NCBI GenBank assembly: GCA_040507005.1
Contig: JBEVVS010000213.1
Span: 1-24,843, forward strand
Length of the DNA stretch: 24,843 bases
Direction of reading: 5' to 3'
DNA from: Thiodiazotropha sp040507005
GTDB lineage: Bacteria > Pseudomonadota > Gammaproteobacteria > Chromatiales > Chromatiaceae
The notes beneath the pieces are model-generated. The model worked only from the letters and a program-made list of their open reading frames with translations, did not search any database and was not told the DNA's origin. The number at the start of each line of letters is the position of its first letter. Within the stretch, counting starts at the first letter, position 1. Below, piece by piece: positions 13,393 through 20,772 of this stretch. Made by a program: the position numbers and the translations under genes.

Positions 13393-15720
13393 TTAGTAGA
13401 ACTTGTAACTGAGCCCTGCCCAGATTGCCCGTGGCGATCCGGGTGAGAGGAAACGGGGATTTTCATAATCGTCCCCCAGCACCTCGTCGGCCTCCCCATA
13501 CAGGCCGAAGGTCTCGTACTCCTTGTCGAACAGGTTATCCACCTTGGCGAACAGCCTGAGGTTGTCGGTGGCCTGGTATTCACCTCGCAGGTTGACCAGG
13601 CTGTAGCCGTCGATCTCATCGTCCTGGTTGGCCTCGTCACCCCGCAGTACCACGTCGGAGCTGTACTGGAGGTCGGCGCCGATGGAGAACTTCGGCGTTA
13701 CCCGGTAGGTGAGGCCGGCCTTGAGCAGGTTCTCCGGCAGTCCCGGCAGACGATCCCCGGATGCAACCGCGATCTCCCCATCCACCGCGAAGGGATTGTT
13801 GGGGCTGGCGATACTCAGGTCCTCCTCAAAAGTGGCCTTGAGGCGGGTGTAACTGAGGAACCAGTCGAGGCGCTTGTCGGCCAGGTTGCCGTCGAGGGTG
13901 AGTTCCAGGCCCTGGCGTCGGGTCTCACCCACGTTGTCGAAGAAACCCTGGTTGGTCAGCGCCCCGGCGCTGATGAAGAGGATGTCGTCCTGATTGGTGG
14001 TCTGGAACACCCCAACATGCCAGTTCAGCCCGGGTATCGATCCCCTCAGCCCGGCCTCCCAGGTCTTTGCCACCACCTGCTCCAGGGGCGGATCGGAGAG
14101 GAAGGCGTTGGGCAGCCGGCAGGGATCCTCGGGATCTGCGCAGGTCAGCTCCATGGCGGTGGGGGCGCGATTCGATTCGCTGTAGCCGGCGTAGAGGTTG
14201 ACTCCCTGGTTGATGTCGTAGGCCAGGCCCAGGGCCGGGTTGAAACGGGTGAAGCTGTGGTCGCCGTTGAGGGCCGTGCCCAGCTGGTCACGCAGCTCGA
14301 TCTCTGTCTTGTTCCAGCGACCGGAGAGGGTCAGCGCCAGCTGTTCGCTGAGCGACCAGGTGTCGGTGAAATAGAAGGAGAGGTTCTTGGTCTCGGTCTC
14401 CACCTCGGTGAAACTCTCCTCGACGAAGATACCGCTGCCGATGGCCTGACGGCTCTCATCGAGGCTGGCGAGTTCCGTATTGGAGTTGAAATCCACCTCA
14501 CTGCGGTCAGCTGCGATACCGACGATGAGTTGGTTGTCGCGACCACCGAGGGGTTGCAAAAAGGCTGTCTGCAGACTCAGGCCGAAGGTATCCTGGTCGC
14601 TCTTGGAGCGGTTCACGGTACCACCCTCCACATCGTCATCCGCAACGACGGGGTTGCCATTCTGGTCTAAGACAACCTCCTCCTCTTCCCCTTCTTCTTC
14701 CTCTCCCCCTTCCTCTTCTTCACAGATGAAGCCTTCGTTCTCCTCCTCTTCGCACTCTTCAAAGTCGGAGTCGTCACCGTTGAGGGTGTCGATCTGGCTG
14801 TTGCGGAAAAAGATCGCACCCTCCAGCACGATCTCGTCACCCAGCTCACGCTGACCGCCGAGGCGCAGGAGCGTCGCCTCCTGTTCGGTGATGTCTGGGC
14901 GGGTGAAGATCGTTTCACGATCCTCCTCCAGCAGCTCCTCGGGCAAGGCTCCGTTGCCGATCAGTTCGCTGTCGCTGAGGCTCAGGGTCAGGTCGAGGGA
15001 GCCTGTTTCACCCTGCCAGCCCAGACTGCCGAAGAGCTGTTTCGACTCCGAGGGGGAGTAGTCGCGCCAGCCATCCTCGTCGAAGTAGTTGCCGGTGAAG
15101 AAGTAACCCATGTTTTCCGTTTGACCGCCGATGCTGGCCTGGGCCGTGTAGCGGCCAAAGGAGCCCCCTGAGACCTCCACTTCCGCACCCGGGTGGGTAA
15201 AGCCGTTCTTGGTCTTTACCGACAGGGCGCCGCCCAGGGTATTGAGCCCGAACAGGGGGTTGGAGCCCGCCATCAGGTTGACCCCGGCGATGGCCGATTC
15301 GGGGATCGTCGACCAGTTGACGGTATCGCCAAAGGGGTCGTTGATGCGTACCCCGTCCATATAGACCGACATGCCCTGGGGCAGTCCGATCAACGGCGAG
15401 GCGACAAAGCCACGGTAGAGGACGTCCGGTTGCAGGGGATTGTTCTGCGCCTCGTTGAGAAAGACGCTGCCGAAGCGCTGGTTGAGAAACTCCGAGAGGT
15501 CGAGGCTCTGTTGTGCTTGGATATCCTCGTCGGTGGCGATCTCGGTGTGCATTGGCAGCTGGTTGCGCTCGATCTCGACCCCATGCAGCGGGGTGGTACT
15601 GATGACATCGATGGATTGCAGGCGCTCTTCCGCCCACCCCGTCCCGGAGCCCGTTAGGACGAGGGAGGCGGAGAACAGCAACCAGGTAGCTTTTAATTGT
15701 TGTTGTGAAACTCCAGGCAT
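13393..15720 (-). CDS. TonB-dependent outer-membrane receptor with acidic loop
   Basis: A 775-residue receptor that takes up a scarce nutrient across the outer membrane using TonB energy. Signal peptide to about residue 30 (GTGWA/EERL), a TonB-box-like SIDVIST near 36-42, plug domain (about 45-175, with LYRGFVASPL, MDGVRINDPFGD and LGGALSVKT) and a 22-strand barrel ending in LSYKFY. The unusual part is residues 316-366, an extracellular-loop insertion with 19 Glu among the 28 residues 321-348 and two cysteines, Cys323 and Cys333. AAGAGAAAACGACT precedes the ATG. The exbB-exbD-tonB unit follows on the same strand. A promoter candidate and an array of palindromes lie upstream. The substrate is not identifiable; the acidic loop suggests a metal ion. 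Not a recognised siderophore or cobalamin receptor type. Confidence 0.93.
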   Translation of the reverse strand: MPGVSQQQLKATWLLFSASLVLTGSGTGWAEERLQSIDVISTTPLHGVEIERNQLPMHTEIATDEDIQAQQSLDLSEFLNQRFGSVFLNEAQNNPLQPDVLYRGFVASPLIGLPQGMSVYMDGVRINDPFGDTVNWSTIPESAIAGVNLMAGSNPLFGLNTLGGALSVKTKNGFTHPGAEVEVSGGSFGRYTAQASIGGQTENMGYFFTGNYFDEDGWRDYSPSESKQLFGSLGWQGETGSLDLTLSLSDSELIGNGALPEELLEEDRETIFTRPDITEQEATLLRLGGQRELGDEIVLEGAIFFRNSQIDTLNGDDSDFEECEEEENEGFICEEEEGGEEEEGEEEEVVLDQNGNPVVADDDVEGGTVNRSKSDQDTFGLSLQTAFLQPLGGRDNQLIVGIAADRSEVDFNSNTELASLDESRQAIGSGIFVEESFTEVETETKNLSFYFTDTWSLSEQLALTLSGRWNKTEIELRDQLGTALNGDHSFTRFNPALGLAYDINQGVNLYAGYSESNRAPTAMELTCADPEDPCRLPNAFLSDPPLEQVVAKTWEAGLRGSIPGLNWHVGVFQTTNQDDILFISAGALTNQGFFDNVGETRRQGLELTLDGNLADKRLDWFLSYTRLKATFEEDLSIASPNNPFAVDGEIAVASGDRLPGLPENLLKAGLTYRVTPKFSIGADLQYSSDVVLRGDEANQDDEIDGYSLVNLRGEYQATDNLRLFAKVDNLFDKEYETFGLYGEADEVLGDDYENPRFLSPGSPRAIWAGLSYKFY
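14677..14760 (-). repeat. Poly-glutamate low-complexity tract in the receptor gene
   Basis: GAG/GAA-rich tract (plus strand nearly pure pyrimidine) coding residues 321-348 of the receptor. Blocks of four Glu are separated by Gly, and Cys-Glu units occur at residues 323 and 333. It is in frame and inside a loop between predicted barrel strands, so the length can vary without breaking the fold. Confidence 0.85.
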
Positions 15721-15761
15721 AGTCGTTTTCTCTTTTCGTTTTCAATAACTCTTTGTGTGAA

Positions 15762-15790
15762 GTTATATGTGCTTCTGGGGCTGAGTTGAA
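15762..15790 (-). promoter_or_regulatory. Candidate sigma70 promoter of the acidic-loop receptor gene
   Basis: Read on the minus strand, TTCAAC (15785-15790) and TATAAC (15762-15767) are spaced by 17 bases; the -10 box is good (5 of 6), the -35 weak (3 of 6), as in activated promoters. The start of transcription would be near 15755, about 35 bases before the ATG. Palindromes lie directly upstream of the -35 box. Confidence 0.35.
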
Positions 15791-15806
15791 GAGGAGCTTT
15801 TCTCGG

Positions 15807-15867
15807 GATTTCGGGAAATCTTCCCGTGCCAAATTAGAACAATTTGGCACAGTGTCACGGGTGACAC
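15807..15867. promoter_or_regulatory. Array of three adjacent palindromes upstream of the receptor gene
   Basis: Within 61 bases: CGGGAA/TTCCCG with a 3-base spacer (15812-15826), overlapped by GATTTC/GAAATC (15807-15820); GTGCCAAATT/AATTTGGCAC with a 5-base spacer (15826-15850); GTGTCAC/GTGACAC with spacer GG (15852-15867). They begin 87 bases before the receptor start and 17 bases beyond its candidate -35 box, a usual place for activator sites. No T-run follows, so these are not terminators. The binding protein is unknown; the NarL-type regulators next door are candidates. Confidence 0.6.
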
Positions 15868-16030
15868 CGGCAAGCATCAGAACAAATATAGGGTGAAGCA
15901 AGCCTACAAACCCATAGAAATATTGGATGTTAGGGTCCCCAGGCACCTATGAGGGAATTTATGCCATGCTATGTTTGGTTACAGGGTGTATGCATTCCCA
16001 AGCAGAGTGTGGGAACGAGTCGCTAGAAAC

Positions 16031-16060
16031 ATTTGCGTTTATTAGCGTTCATTTGCGGAC
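16031..16060. repeat. Three tandem decamers (ATTTGCGTTT type)
   Basis: ATTTGCGTTT, ATTAGCGTTC and ATTTGCGGAC follow one another just downstream of the first response-regulator gene. Such ten-base units occur as intergenic repeats in many proteobacterial genomes; their role is unknown. They show no coding frame. Confidence 0.55.
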
Positions 16061-16069
16061 TCATCAAAA

Positions 16070-16717
16070 CTACTCACTCACCGGATCGATGATCCCGTGC
16101 CGGATTGCCAGGTGCACCAGCTCGGTGGTGGTCTTGATGTTGAGCTTGGTCTTGATCTGGGTGGTGTAGTTGGCCACTGTCTTGTAACTCAGGGCCAATT
16201 CACCGGCGGTCTCGGTGGGGGTTTTACCATGGGCCAGGAGGTTGAAGATCTGGAACTCCCGGGTGGTCAGGCAATCGAAGATCTCGCTACCGCCACCGGC
16301 CCGGCGCAGGGCCAGGTTCTGGGCCAGTTCATGATCGATGAAGGCCTGGCCTGAGGCCACCGCGCGGATCGCATCCACCATGATCTCGGCGGCGCTGTTC
16401 TTGGTGATATAACCCCGCGCCCCCGCTGCCAGGGCCTTCTCCACGAATGCCGTGTCGTCATGCATGCTGAACACCAGAACCGCCGCCTCGCTGTCCCTGG
16501 CGATGATGCGGCGGGTCGCCTCCAGGCCGCCGATGCCGGGCAGTGACAGATCCATCACCACCACATCGGGCAGCAGTTCGGCAAAACGCTGGCACGCCTC
16601 TTCACCCCGTTCCGCTTCGGCAACCACCTTGATGTCAGGCACGCCATCGAGCAGGGTGCGGTAGCCTGCGCGCACCACGGCGTGATCGTCAACCAACAGT
16701 ACCCGGATCGGATTCAT
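16070..16717 (-). CDS. NarL/UvrY-type response regulator (pair 1)
   Basis: A 215-residue DNA-binding regulator. The receiver domain (about 4-120) is complete: acid pair Asp10/Asp11, acceptor Asp56 in VVVMDLSLPG and Lys106 in GYITKN. The LuxR-type helix-turn-helix follows (about 148-211), with LTTREFQIFNLLAHGKTPTE and the recognition helix KTVANYTTQIKTKL. It lies five bases behind the stop of the kinase gene, clearly one operon, so that kinase is its partner. It resembles the second regulator in this window along its whole length (shared VVVMDLS.PG.GGLEA, LT.REF..F.LLA.GK, KTVANY.T.I..KL), so the two arose by duplication. Its targets are unknown; the neighbouring receptor genes are likely candidates. 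Confidence 0.94.
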   Translation of the reverse strand: MNPIRVLLVDDHAVVRAGYRTLLDGVPDIKVVAEAERGEEACQRFAELLPDVVVMDLSLPGIGGLEATRRIIARDSEAAVLVFSMHDDTAFVEKALAAGARGYITKNSAAEIMVDAIRAVASGQAFIDHELAQNLALRRAGGGSEIFDCLTTREFQIFNLLAHGKTPTETAGELALSYKTVANYTTQIKTKLNIKTTTELVHLAIRHGIIDPVSE

Positions 16718-16722
16718 CAGAA

Positions 16723-18096
16723 TTAGTTGTTATCCTTGTCCACAAGAAAGGGTATATGGATATCAATTGATACACCCGTGTCAGGCCCGCTGGCAAGGGA
16801 GATTTTCCCATTCAACGCCTCGACCCGTTCGCGCATGCCCAATAGGCCCATGCCTTTGCGCCTGTTGTTTTGGTCAAAGCCCCGGCCATCGTCCCGGATA
16901 TGTAATTCCACCTCACTGTTGGCACCTTGTGCAATGTGGATCTCTACCTTTTCCGCCGCGGCGTGCTTTGCCACATTGGTCAGCGCCTCCTGCACAATGC
17001 GATAGAGGGTGATCGCCATGTCCTCACTGATCGCGTCGTAATTGCCCCGAATGGTGAGGGCGCAGAAACACTCCTCCTGGCGGTCGTTCCAGCCGTCCAC
17101 CAGACGCTCGATGGCCGTGACAAGTCCCAGCTCCTCCAGTGCCACCGGGCGCAACCGGTTCATCATGTCGCGTACCACCCCATACATCTGGTTGCAGACC
17201 CCGATGATGGCGTTGGCACCCTCCGGTTTGGCGGCGGATTGTTGTCTCAGAGTCACCGCCATCGCCTTGATGGCGCTGATCGATTGACCCAGTTCGTCAT
17301 GCAGTTCCCGGGATAGGTGGCGACGCTCCGATTCCTGCACCGAGAGCAGGCGTTTGTTGAGTTGCCGGTTCTCTGTCTGCTGTTCATCCAGCACCTGAGC
17401 CATGTGGTTGAACTGTTGCGAAAGGCGGTTCAGTTCGGGCAGGTTGAATTGTGGCAGGCGTGCGGCATAGTCCCCCGACTGAATCACCCCTAGACCGGCA
17501 CTGATCTGGTTTACCGGTTTGAGTGAATGGCGAATGATAATCGCCATCAGGATGATGCAGAGCAGGGTGAATACGACGATCAAGATAACGATCGAGCGTG
17601 CTTCCCGCCAGGCATCTTGGATCTCGTCGCTCGGATCGGCCAGGATAACGATCTCGCTGGTACCGATCAGGGGACTGGCGATGCGCTTGCGATACTCAGC
17701 CGGCGGCGGTTTCACCAGGTCGACAAACCAGGCCGGGACACTCTCTCGGGGGGCTTGTTGCCGTTCGCTGAAGGGATAGATGATGGTGCCGTCACCGCGT
17801 ACGATTGCGATGTTGAGGTGGCGGATATCGTCGAGGCGTTGCAGGTGGCTGATCAGTATCTGCTGCTCTTTCGGTTGGTTCTCCGCACTGCCGCTGATCA
17901 GGGCGGCGGTGAGCAGTTGCATGGTCAGGCGGGCGCTCGATTTCACCTCGTCCGAAATATTACTCCGGGTAAAATCGATGGCGTAGTAGGCGCCGCTGAC
18001 GAGCATTGTCATCACGATGGCGATTATCAGCAGAATCAGACGATGGGTCAGGGTCATTGGGAAGATCGGCCGATGGATGTCGGGAAAATATCCCAT
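16723..18096 (-). CDS. NarX-type sensor histidine kinase with LapD/MoxY-like sensor (pair 1)
   Basis: A 457-residue inner-membrane kinase. Membrane segments at about 19-40 and 169-188 enclose a periplasmic sensor of about 125 residues. The sensor pattern (HLQRLDDIRHLNIAIVRGDG, PAWFVDLV, DPSDEIQDAWREA) fits the LapD_MoxY_N domain. HAMP follows (about 189-240), then a HisKA_3 helix with the phosphorylated His266 in RELHDELGQS, and an ATPase domain with Asn374, DDGRGFD (402-408) and GMGLLGMRERV (415-425). MoxY proteins control methanol dehydrogenase genes, which suggests but does not prove a PQQ-related signal. The start at 18096 has GGGATACC before it; Met14 (18057) is the alternative and has no ribosome site. 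It is divergent from the PqqU-like receptor gene, 69 bases away, and cotranscribed with its regulator. Confidence 0.92.
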   Translation of the reverse strand: MGYFPDIHRPIFPMTLTHRLILLIIAIVMTMLVSGAYYAIDFTRSNISDEVKSSARLTMQLLTAALISGSAENQPKEQQILISHLQRLDDIRHLNIAIVRGDGTIIYPFSERQQAPRESVPAWFVDLVKPPPAEYRKRIASPLIGTSEIVILADPSDEIQDAWREARSIVILIVVFTLLCIILMAIIIRHSLKPVNQISAGLGVIQSGDYAARLPQFNLPELNRLSQQFNHMAQVLDEQQTENRQLNKRLLSVQESERRHLSRELHDELGQSISAIKAMAVTLRQQSAAKPEGANAIIGVCNQMYGVVRDMMNRLRPVALEELGLVTAIERLVDGWNDRQEECFCALTIRGNYDAISEDMAITLYRIVQEALTNVAKHAAAEKVEIHIAQGANSEVELHIRDDGRGFDQNNRRKGMGLLGMRERVEALNGKISLASGPDTGVSIDIHIPFLVDKDNN

Positions 18097-18165
18097 GGTA
18101 TCCCGGGTATAACTGGATTATTAATTGCATCAAGCATGCCGTACATACCTTCGGAGTGAATCACG
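18097..18165. promoter_or_regulatory. Short divergent promoter region, kinase 1 and PqqU-like receptor
   Basis: Only 69 bases separate the two start codons, so the kinase and receptor promoters must overlap or face each other. A CCCGGG-centred near-palindrome (GGTATCCCGGGTATA, 18097-18111) is the main structure. GGAGTGAATCACG is the ribosome site of the receptor gene. This tight layout favours shared control. Confidence 0.5.
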
Positions 18166-20229
18166 ATGTCCACTGTTCGTCAAACCCTGACACTGCTCTT
18201 AATAATAATAGCCACCCCCCTGATGAATATTGCCAAAGCTGAGGAAAAGGGCAGGGTGACCCCCCTTGACGATATCTCAGTCACCGCCACCCGGGTGGAG
18301 AAGAGCCTGGAGACGGTGCCTGCCGCTGTCGGTATCGTGCAACAGGAGGAGATCCAGTTTGCCGAACCCCAGTTAGGCCTGGATGAGTCCCTGAGCAAGG
18401 TCCCCGGTATCTTCATGCAGAATCGCTATAACTTCGCCCAGGATCTGCGGGTATCGATCCGCGGTTTCGGCGCCCGCTCCGCTTTCGGCATCCGCGGCAT
18501 CAAGGTCATCGTGGACGGTATCCCCGAAACCCTGCCCGATGGCCAGGCCAATGTGGACAGCATCGATATCGGTTCCATCGGCAACATGCAGGTGATCCGT
18601 GGACCGGTCTCCTCCCTCTACGGCAACGCCTCGGGGGGTGCGCTGCTGATCGAGTCCGAGGAGCCGCCGGAGACCCCCTTCATCTCTTTTCGCCCCACCT
18701 TCGGTGAAGACGGCTTCCAGAAACACCAACTCAAGTTTGGTGGCAGTAACGATCGCTTCGACTATCTGGTGAATCTCTCGGATCTGAGCTATGACGGCTA
18801 CCGTGACCACAGCGCCACCGAACTCAGCTCGCTGAACAGTAAGTTTGGTGTCGATCTCGACGGCGGTGCCCGCTTCTCTACCATACTCAACTATACCGAT
18901 TCGCCCCAGGCGGATGATCCGGGCGGCCTCACCGAGGCCCTGGTGGATGAGGACCCGACCCAGGCCTGGACCCGCAACCTGAGCCTCGATTCAGGAGAGA
19001 AGCTGGAGCAGACCCGGCTCGGTTTTGTCTATGACAGGCCGGTGGGGGATAGGGGAGAGCTGCGGGTGCGCAACTACTATGTCTCCCGTGACCTGGCAAA
19101 CCGTCTGCCCATCGGCGCCACCGGTCATGGCATCCTGCTGGATCGTTTCGCGGTAGGCGGCGGCGCCCAGTACACCCATAGCGCTCCCCTGTCTGGCCAC
19201 GCCAACCGTCTCACCCTGGGTCTCGACCTGGATCGTCAGGAGGATGAACGCAAGCGCTATCTCCTCGCCGGAGATGAACTGGGTACCAAGATCCAGGACC
19301 AGGATGAGCAGGTCGACAGCATCGGTCTCTATGTCCAAAACGAATACAGCATCAGCGAGCGTATGGAGCTGACCCTGGGTGGTCGTTACGATCGCCTCGA
19401 CTTCGATGTGGAGGACAACTTTCTCAGCAATGGTGACGACTCCGGCGACCGCAGCTTTCGCAAGTTCAGCCCGAGCCTGGGCCTGCGTTTCACCCCCAGG
19501 CCTGGGCTCAATCTGTATGCCAATATCTCCCGCTCCTTCGAGTCGCCAACCGCGGTGGAGCTGCGCGATCCGGACGGTGCCGGCTTCAACCAGGAGCTGG
19601 ATCCCCAGGTGGCGACCAACTATGAGATCGGTGTGAAGGGTAGGCTGGGGAGCAAGGCCCGCTACGATCTGGCCCTGTTCACCATGGATGTCACTGACGA
19701 GTTGGTGCCCTTCGAGGTGGATGACATAGAGTTCTACGAGAATGCGGGGGAATCGAGACGCAACGGCCTGGAGGTCCAGTTGGTGATCGAACCGGTGCAA
19801 CACCTGATCGCCACCCTGGCCTACACCTATTCCGACTTCGAGTTCGATGAGTTCATCGATGACAACGGCAACGATTTCAGCGGCAAGACCATACCCGGTG
19901 TGCCGGAAAATCTGCTCAGCGCCGATTTCACCTATACTCATCCGAATGGGGTCTATGGCCAGTTCACCGCCCTGTATGTGGATGAGATCTACGCCAATAA
20001 CGCCAATACGGTGACTAACGATGCCTACACGGTAGCCGATCTGCGTCTTGGCTATACTAAGTTCTTCGGTCCCTGGGAGCTGTCACCCTTCATCGGTGTG
20101 AATAATATGTTCGACAAGGAGTACAACGGCAATGTGCGCATCAACGCCTTTGGCGGGCGCTATTTCGAACCGGCACCCGACCGGGATATCTATGCCGGCT
20201 TGACCCTGCGTTACGATTTCGAGGGATGA
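18166..20229 (+). CDS. PqqU/YncD-like TonB-dependent receptor
   Basis: A 687-residue outer-membrane receptor. Signal peptide to about residue 25 (NIAKA/EEKG), TonB box DDISVTATR (35-43), plug domain, then a beta-barrel ending in TLRYDF. The plug region VPGIFMQNRYNFAQDLRVS, IRGFGARSAFGIRGIK, VDGIPETLPDGQANVDSIDI and LYGNASGG closely follows what I know of E. coli YncD, now named PqqU, which imports the cofactor PQQ. Length fits. GGAG is nine bases before the ATG. It is divergent from a MoxY-like kinase gene and followed by a small monooxygenase-fold gene after 178 bases. PQQ as substrate is inference from family likeness; other members may take up different compounds. No Fur box is seen. Confidence 0.9.
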   Translation: MSTVRQTLTLLLIIIATPLMNIAKAEEKGRVTPLDDISVTATRVEKSLETVPAAVGIVQQEEIQFAEPQLGLDESLSKVPGIFMQNRYNFAQDLRVSIRGFGARSAFGIRGIKVIVDGIPETLPDGQANVDSIDIGSIGNMQVIRGPVSSLYGNASGGALLIESEEPPETPFISFRPTFGEDGFQKHQLKFGGSNDRFDYLVNLSDLSYDGYRDHSATELSSLNSKFGVDLDGGARFSTILNYTDSPQADDPGGLTEALVDEDPTQAWTRNLSLDSGEKLEQTRLGFVYDRPVGDRGELRVRNYYVSRDLANRLPIGATGHGILLDRFAVGGGAQYTHSAPLSGHANRLTLGLDLDRQEDERKRYLLAGDELGTKIQDQDEQVDSIGLYVQNEYSISERMELTLGGRYDRLDFDVEDNFLSNGDDSGDRSFRKFSPSLGLRFTPRPGLNLYANISRSFESPTAVELRDPDGAGFNQELDPQVATNYEIGVKGRLGSKARYDLALFTMDVTDELVPFEVDDIEFYENAGESRRNGLEVQLVIEPVQHLIATLAYTYSDFEFDEFIDDNGNDFSGKTIPGVPENLLSADFTYTHPNGVYGQFTALYVDEIYANNANTVTNDAYTVADLRLGYTKFFGPWELSPFIGVNNMFDKEYNGNVRINAFGGRYFEPAPDRDIYAGLTLRYDFEG

Positions 20230-20280
20230 TGAATTAAGCCAAAGTCAGGGTGATTTTTTTTCAACCGGGCAGATTAATCC

Positions 20281-20345
20281 CCGGTATCGGTGCGGCAAGC
20301 CGCACCCTACGCCTATAATACCGGTAGGGTGCGACTTGTGGCACC
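20281..20345. repeat. REP-like inverted repeat element
   Basis: Two 22-base arms, 20289-20310 (GGTGCGGCAAGCCGCACCCT then AC) and 20324-20345, are inverted copies with three mismatches. An outer CCGGTAT (20281-20287) pairs with ATACCGG (20318-20324), and the left arm itself folds as GTGCGG-CAAG-CCGCAC. The GTAGGGTGCGGCTTGCCGCA motif is a common interspersed repeat in proteobacteria. It sits between the receptor and the small monooxygenase gene and may act as a transcript-stabilising hairpin or a MITE remnant. Confidence 0.65.
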
Positions 20346-20407
20346 GAAGATGGTAAAAAAATACAAGCTAAAGAAGGTAGTGAGATCCACCACTGAGGAG
20401 AATAGCC

Positions 20408-20770
20408 ATGGCACTCGACGATCCCTGCTGTACCCTGGTCCCCTACTTCAAGATTCATGATGGCAAGCTTGATGACTTTCGTAACCTTGGTGAACGGTTT
20501 GTGGAGAAGACACGGGCAGAACCCAAGTGTATGCACTACGGTTTCAGCTTCAACGGCAATCTAGTCCACTGTCGCGAAGGCTATGCCGATGCGGAGGGCA
20601 TACTTGCCCATCTCGAGAATGTGAGTGCATTGTTGGAAGAGGCCTTCAAGATCGCCGAGATAACACGACTTGAGATTCATGCCCCCGCCAGTGAGATCGA
20701 AAAGCTGCGTGAACCCTTGAGCTCGCTGAACCCGGAATTCTATACCTTGGAGACAGGATTTCGGCGCTGA
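20408..20770 (+). CDS. Small protein of antibiotic-biosynthesis-monooxygenase (ABM) fold
   Basis: A 120-residue soluble protein with the ferredoxin-like ABM pattern: a first strand VPYFKIHDGKLDDFRNLGERFVEKTRAEPKC, then HYGFSFNG, a REGYADAEGILAHLENV stretch and a final GFRR end. Such proteins (YgiN-like) act on quinols or aromatic compounds, often as dimers, without a metal; heme-degrading members also exist. Catalytic residues cannot be named with certainty. Four cysteines (Cys7, Cys8, Cys41 and Cys59) are more than usual. The ribosome site GAGGAGAATAGCC before the ATG is strong. It follows the PqqU-like receptor gene on the same strand after a repeat element, and its stop lies two bases from the stop of the convergent regulator gene, so no terminator fits between them. 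Confidence 0.75.
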   Translation: MALDDPCCTLVPYFKIHDGKLDDFRNLGERFVEKTRAEPKCMHYGFSFNGNLVHCREGYADAEGILAHLENVSALLEEAFKIAEITRLEIHAPASEIEKLREPLSSLNPEFYTLETGFRR

Positions 20771-20772
20771 GG

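Noticed and set aside
15830..15852. Sigma54 promoter reading minus strand TTGGCACGGG
   Set aside because: The required GC at the -12 position is TT, so only the -24 half matches by chance.
15721..16069. Riboswitch in the leader of the acidic-loop receptor
   Set aside because: The palindromes fold as simple hairpins; no cobalamin box or other known riboswitch core is visible.
18991..19941. 316-codon minus-strand frame
   Set aside because: Antisense shadow of the PqqU-like receptor gene; composition is unusual (Ile, Val, Gln, His rich) with no motif.
20254..20285. Terminator after the PqqU-like receptor gene
   Set aside because: A run of eight T exists, but no stem precedes it; the ACCGGG/CCCGGT hairpin follows the T-run instead.
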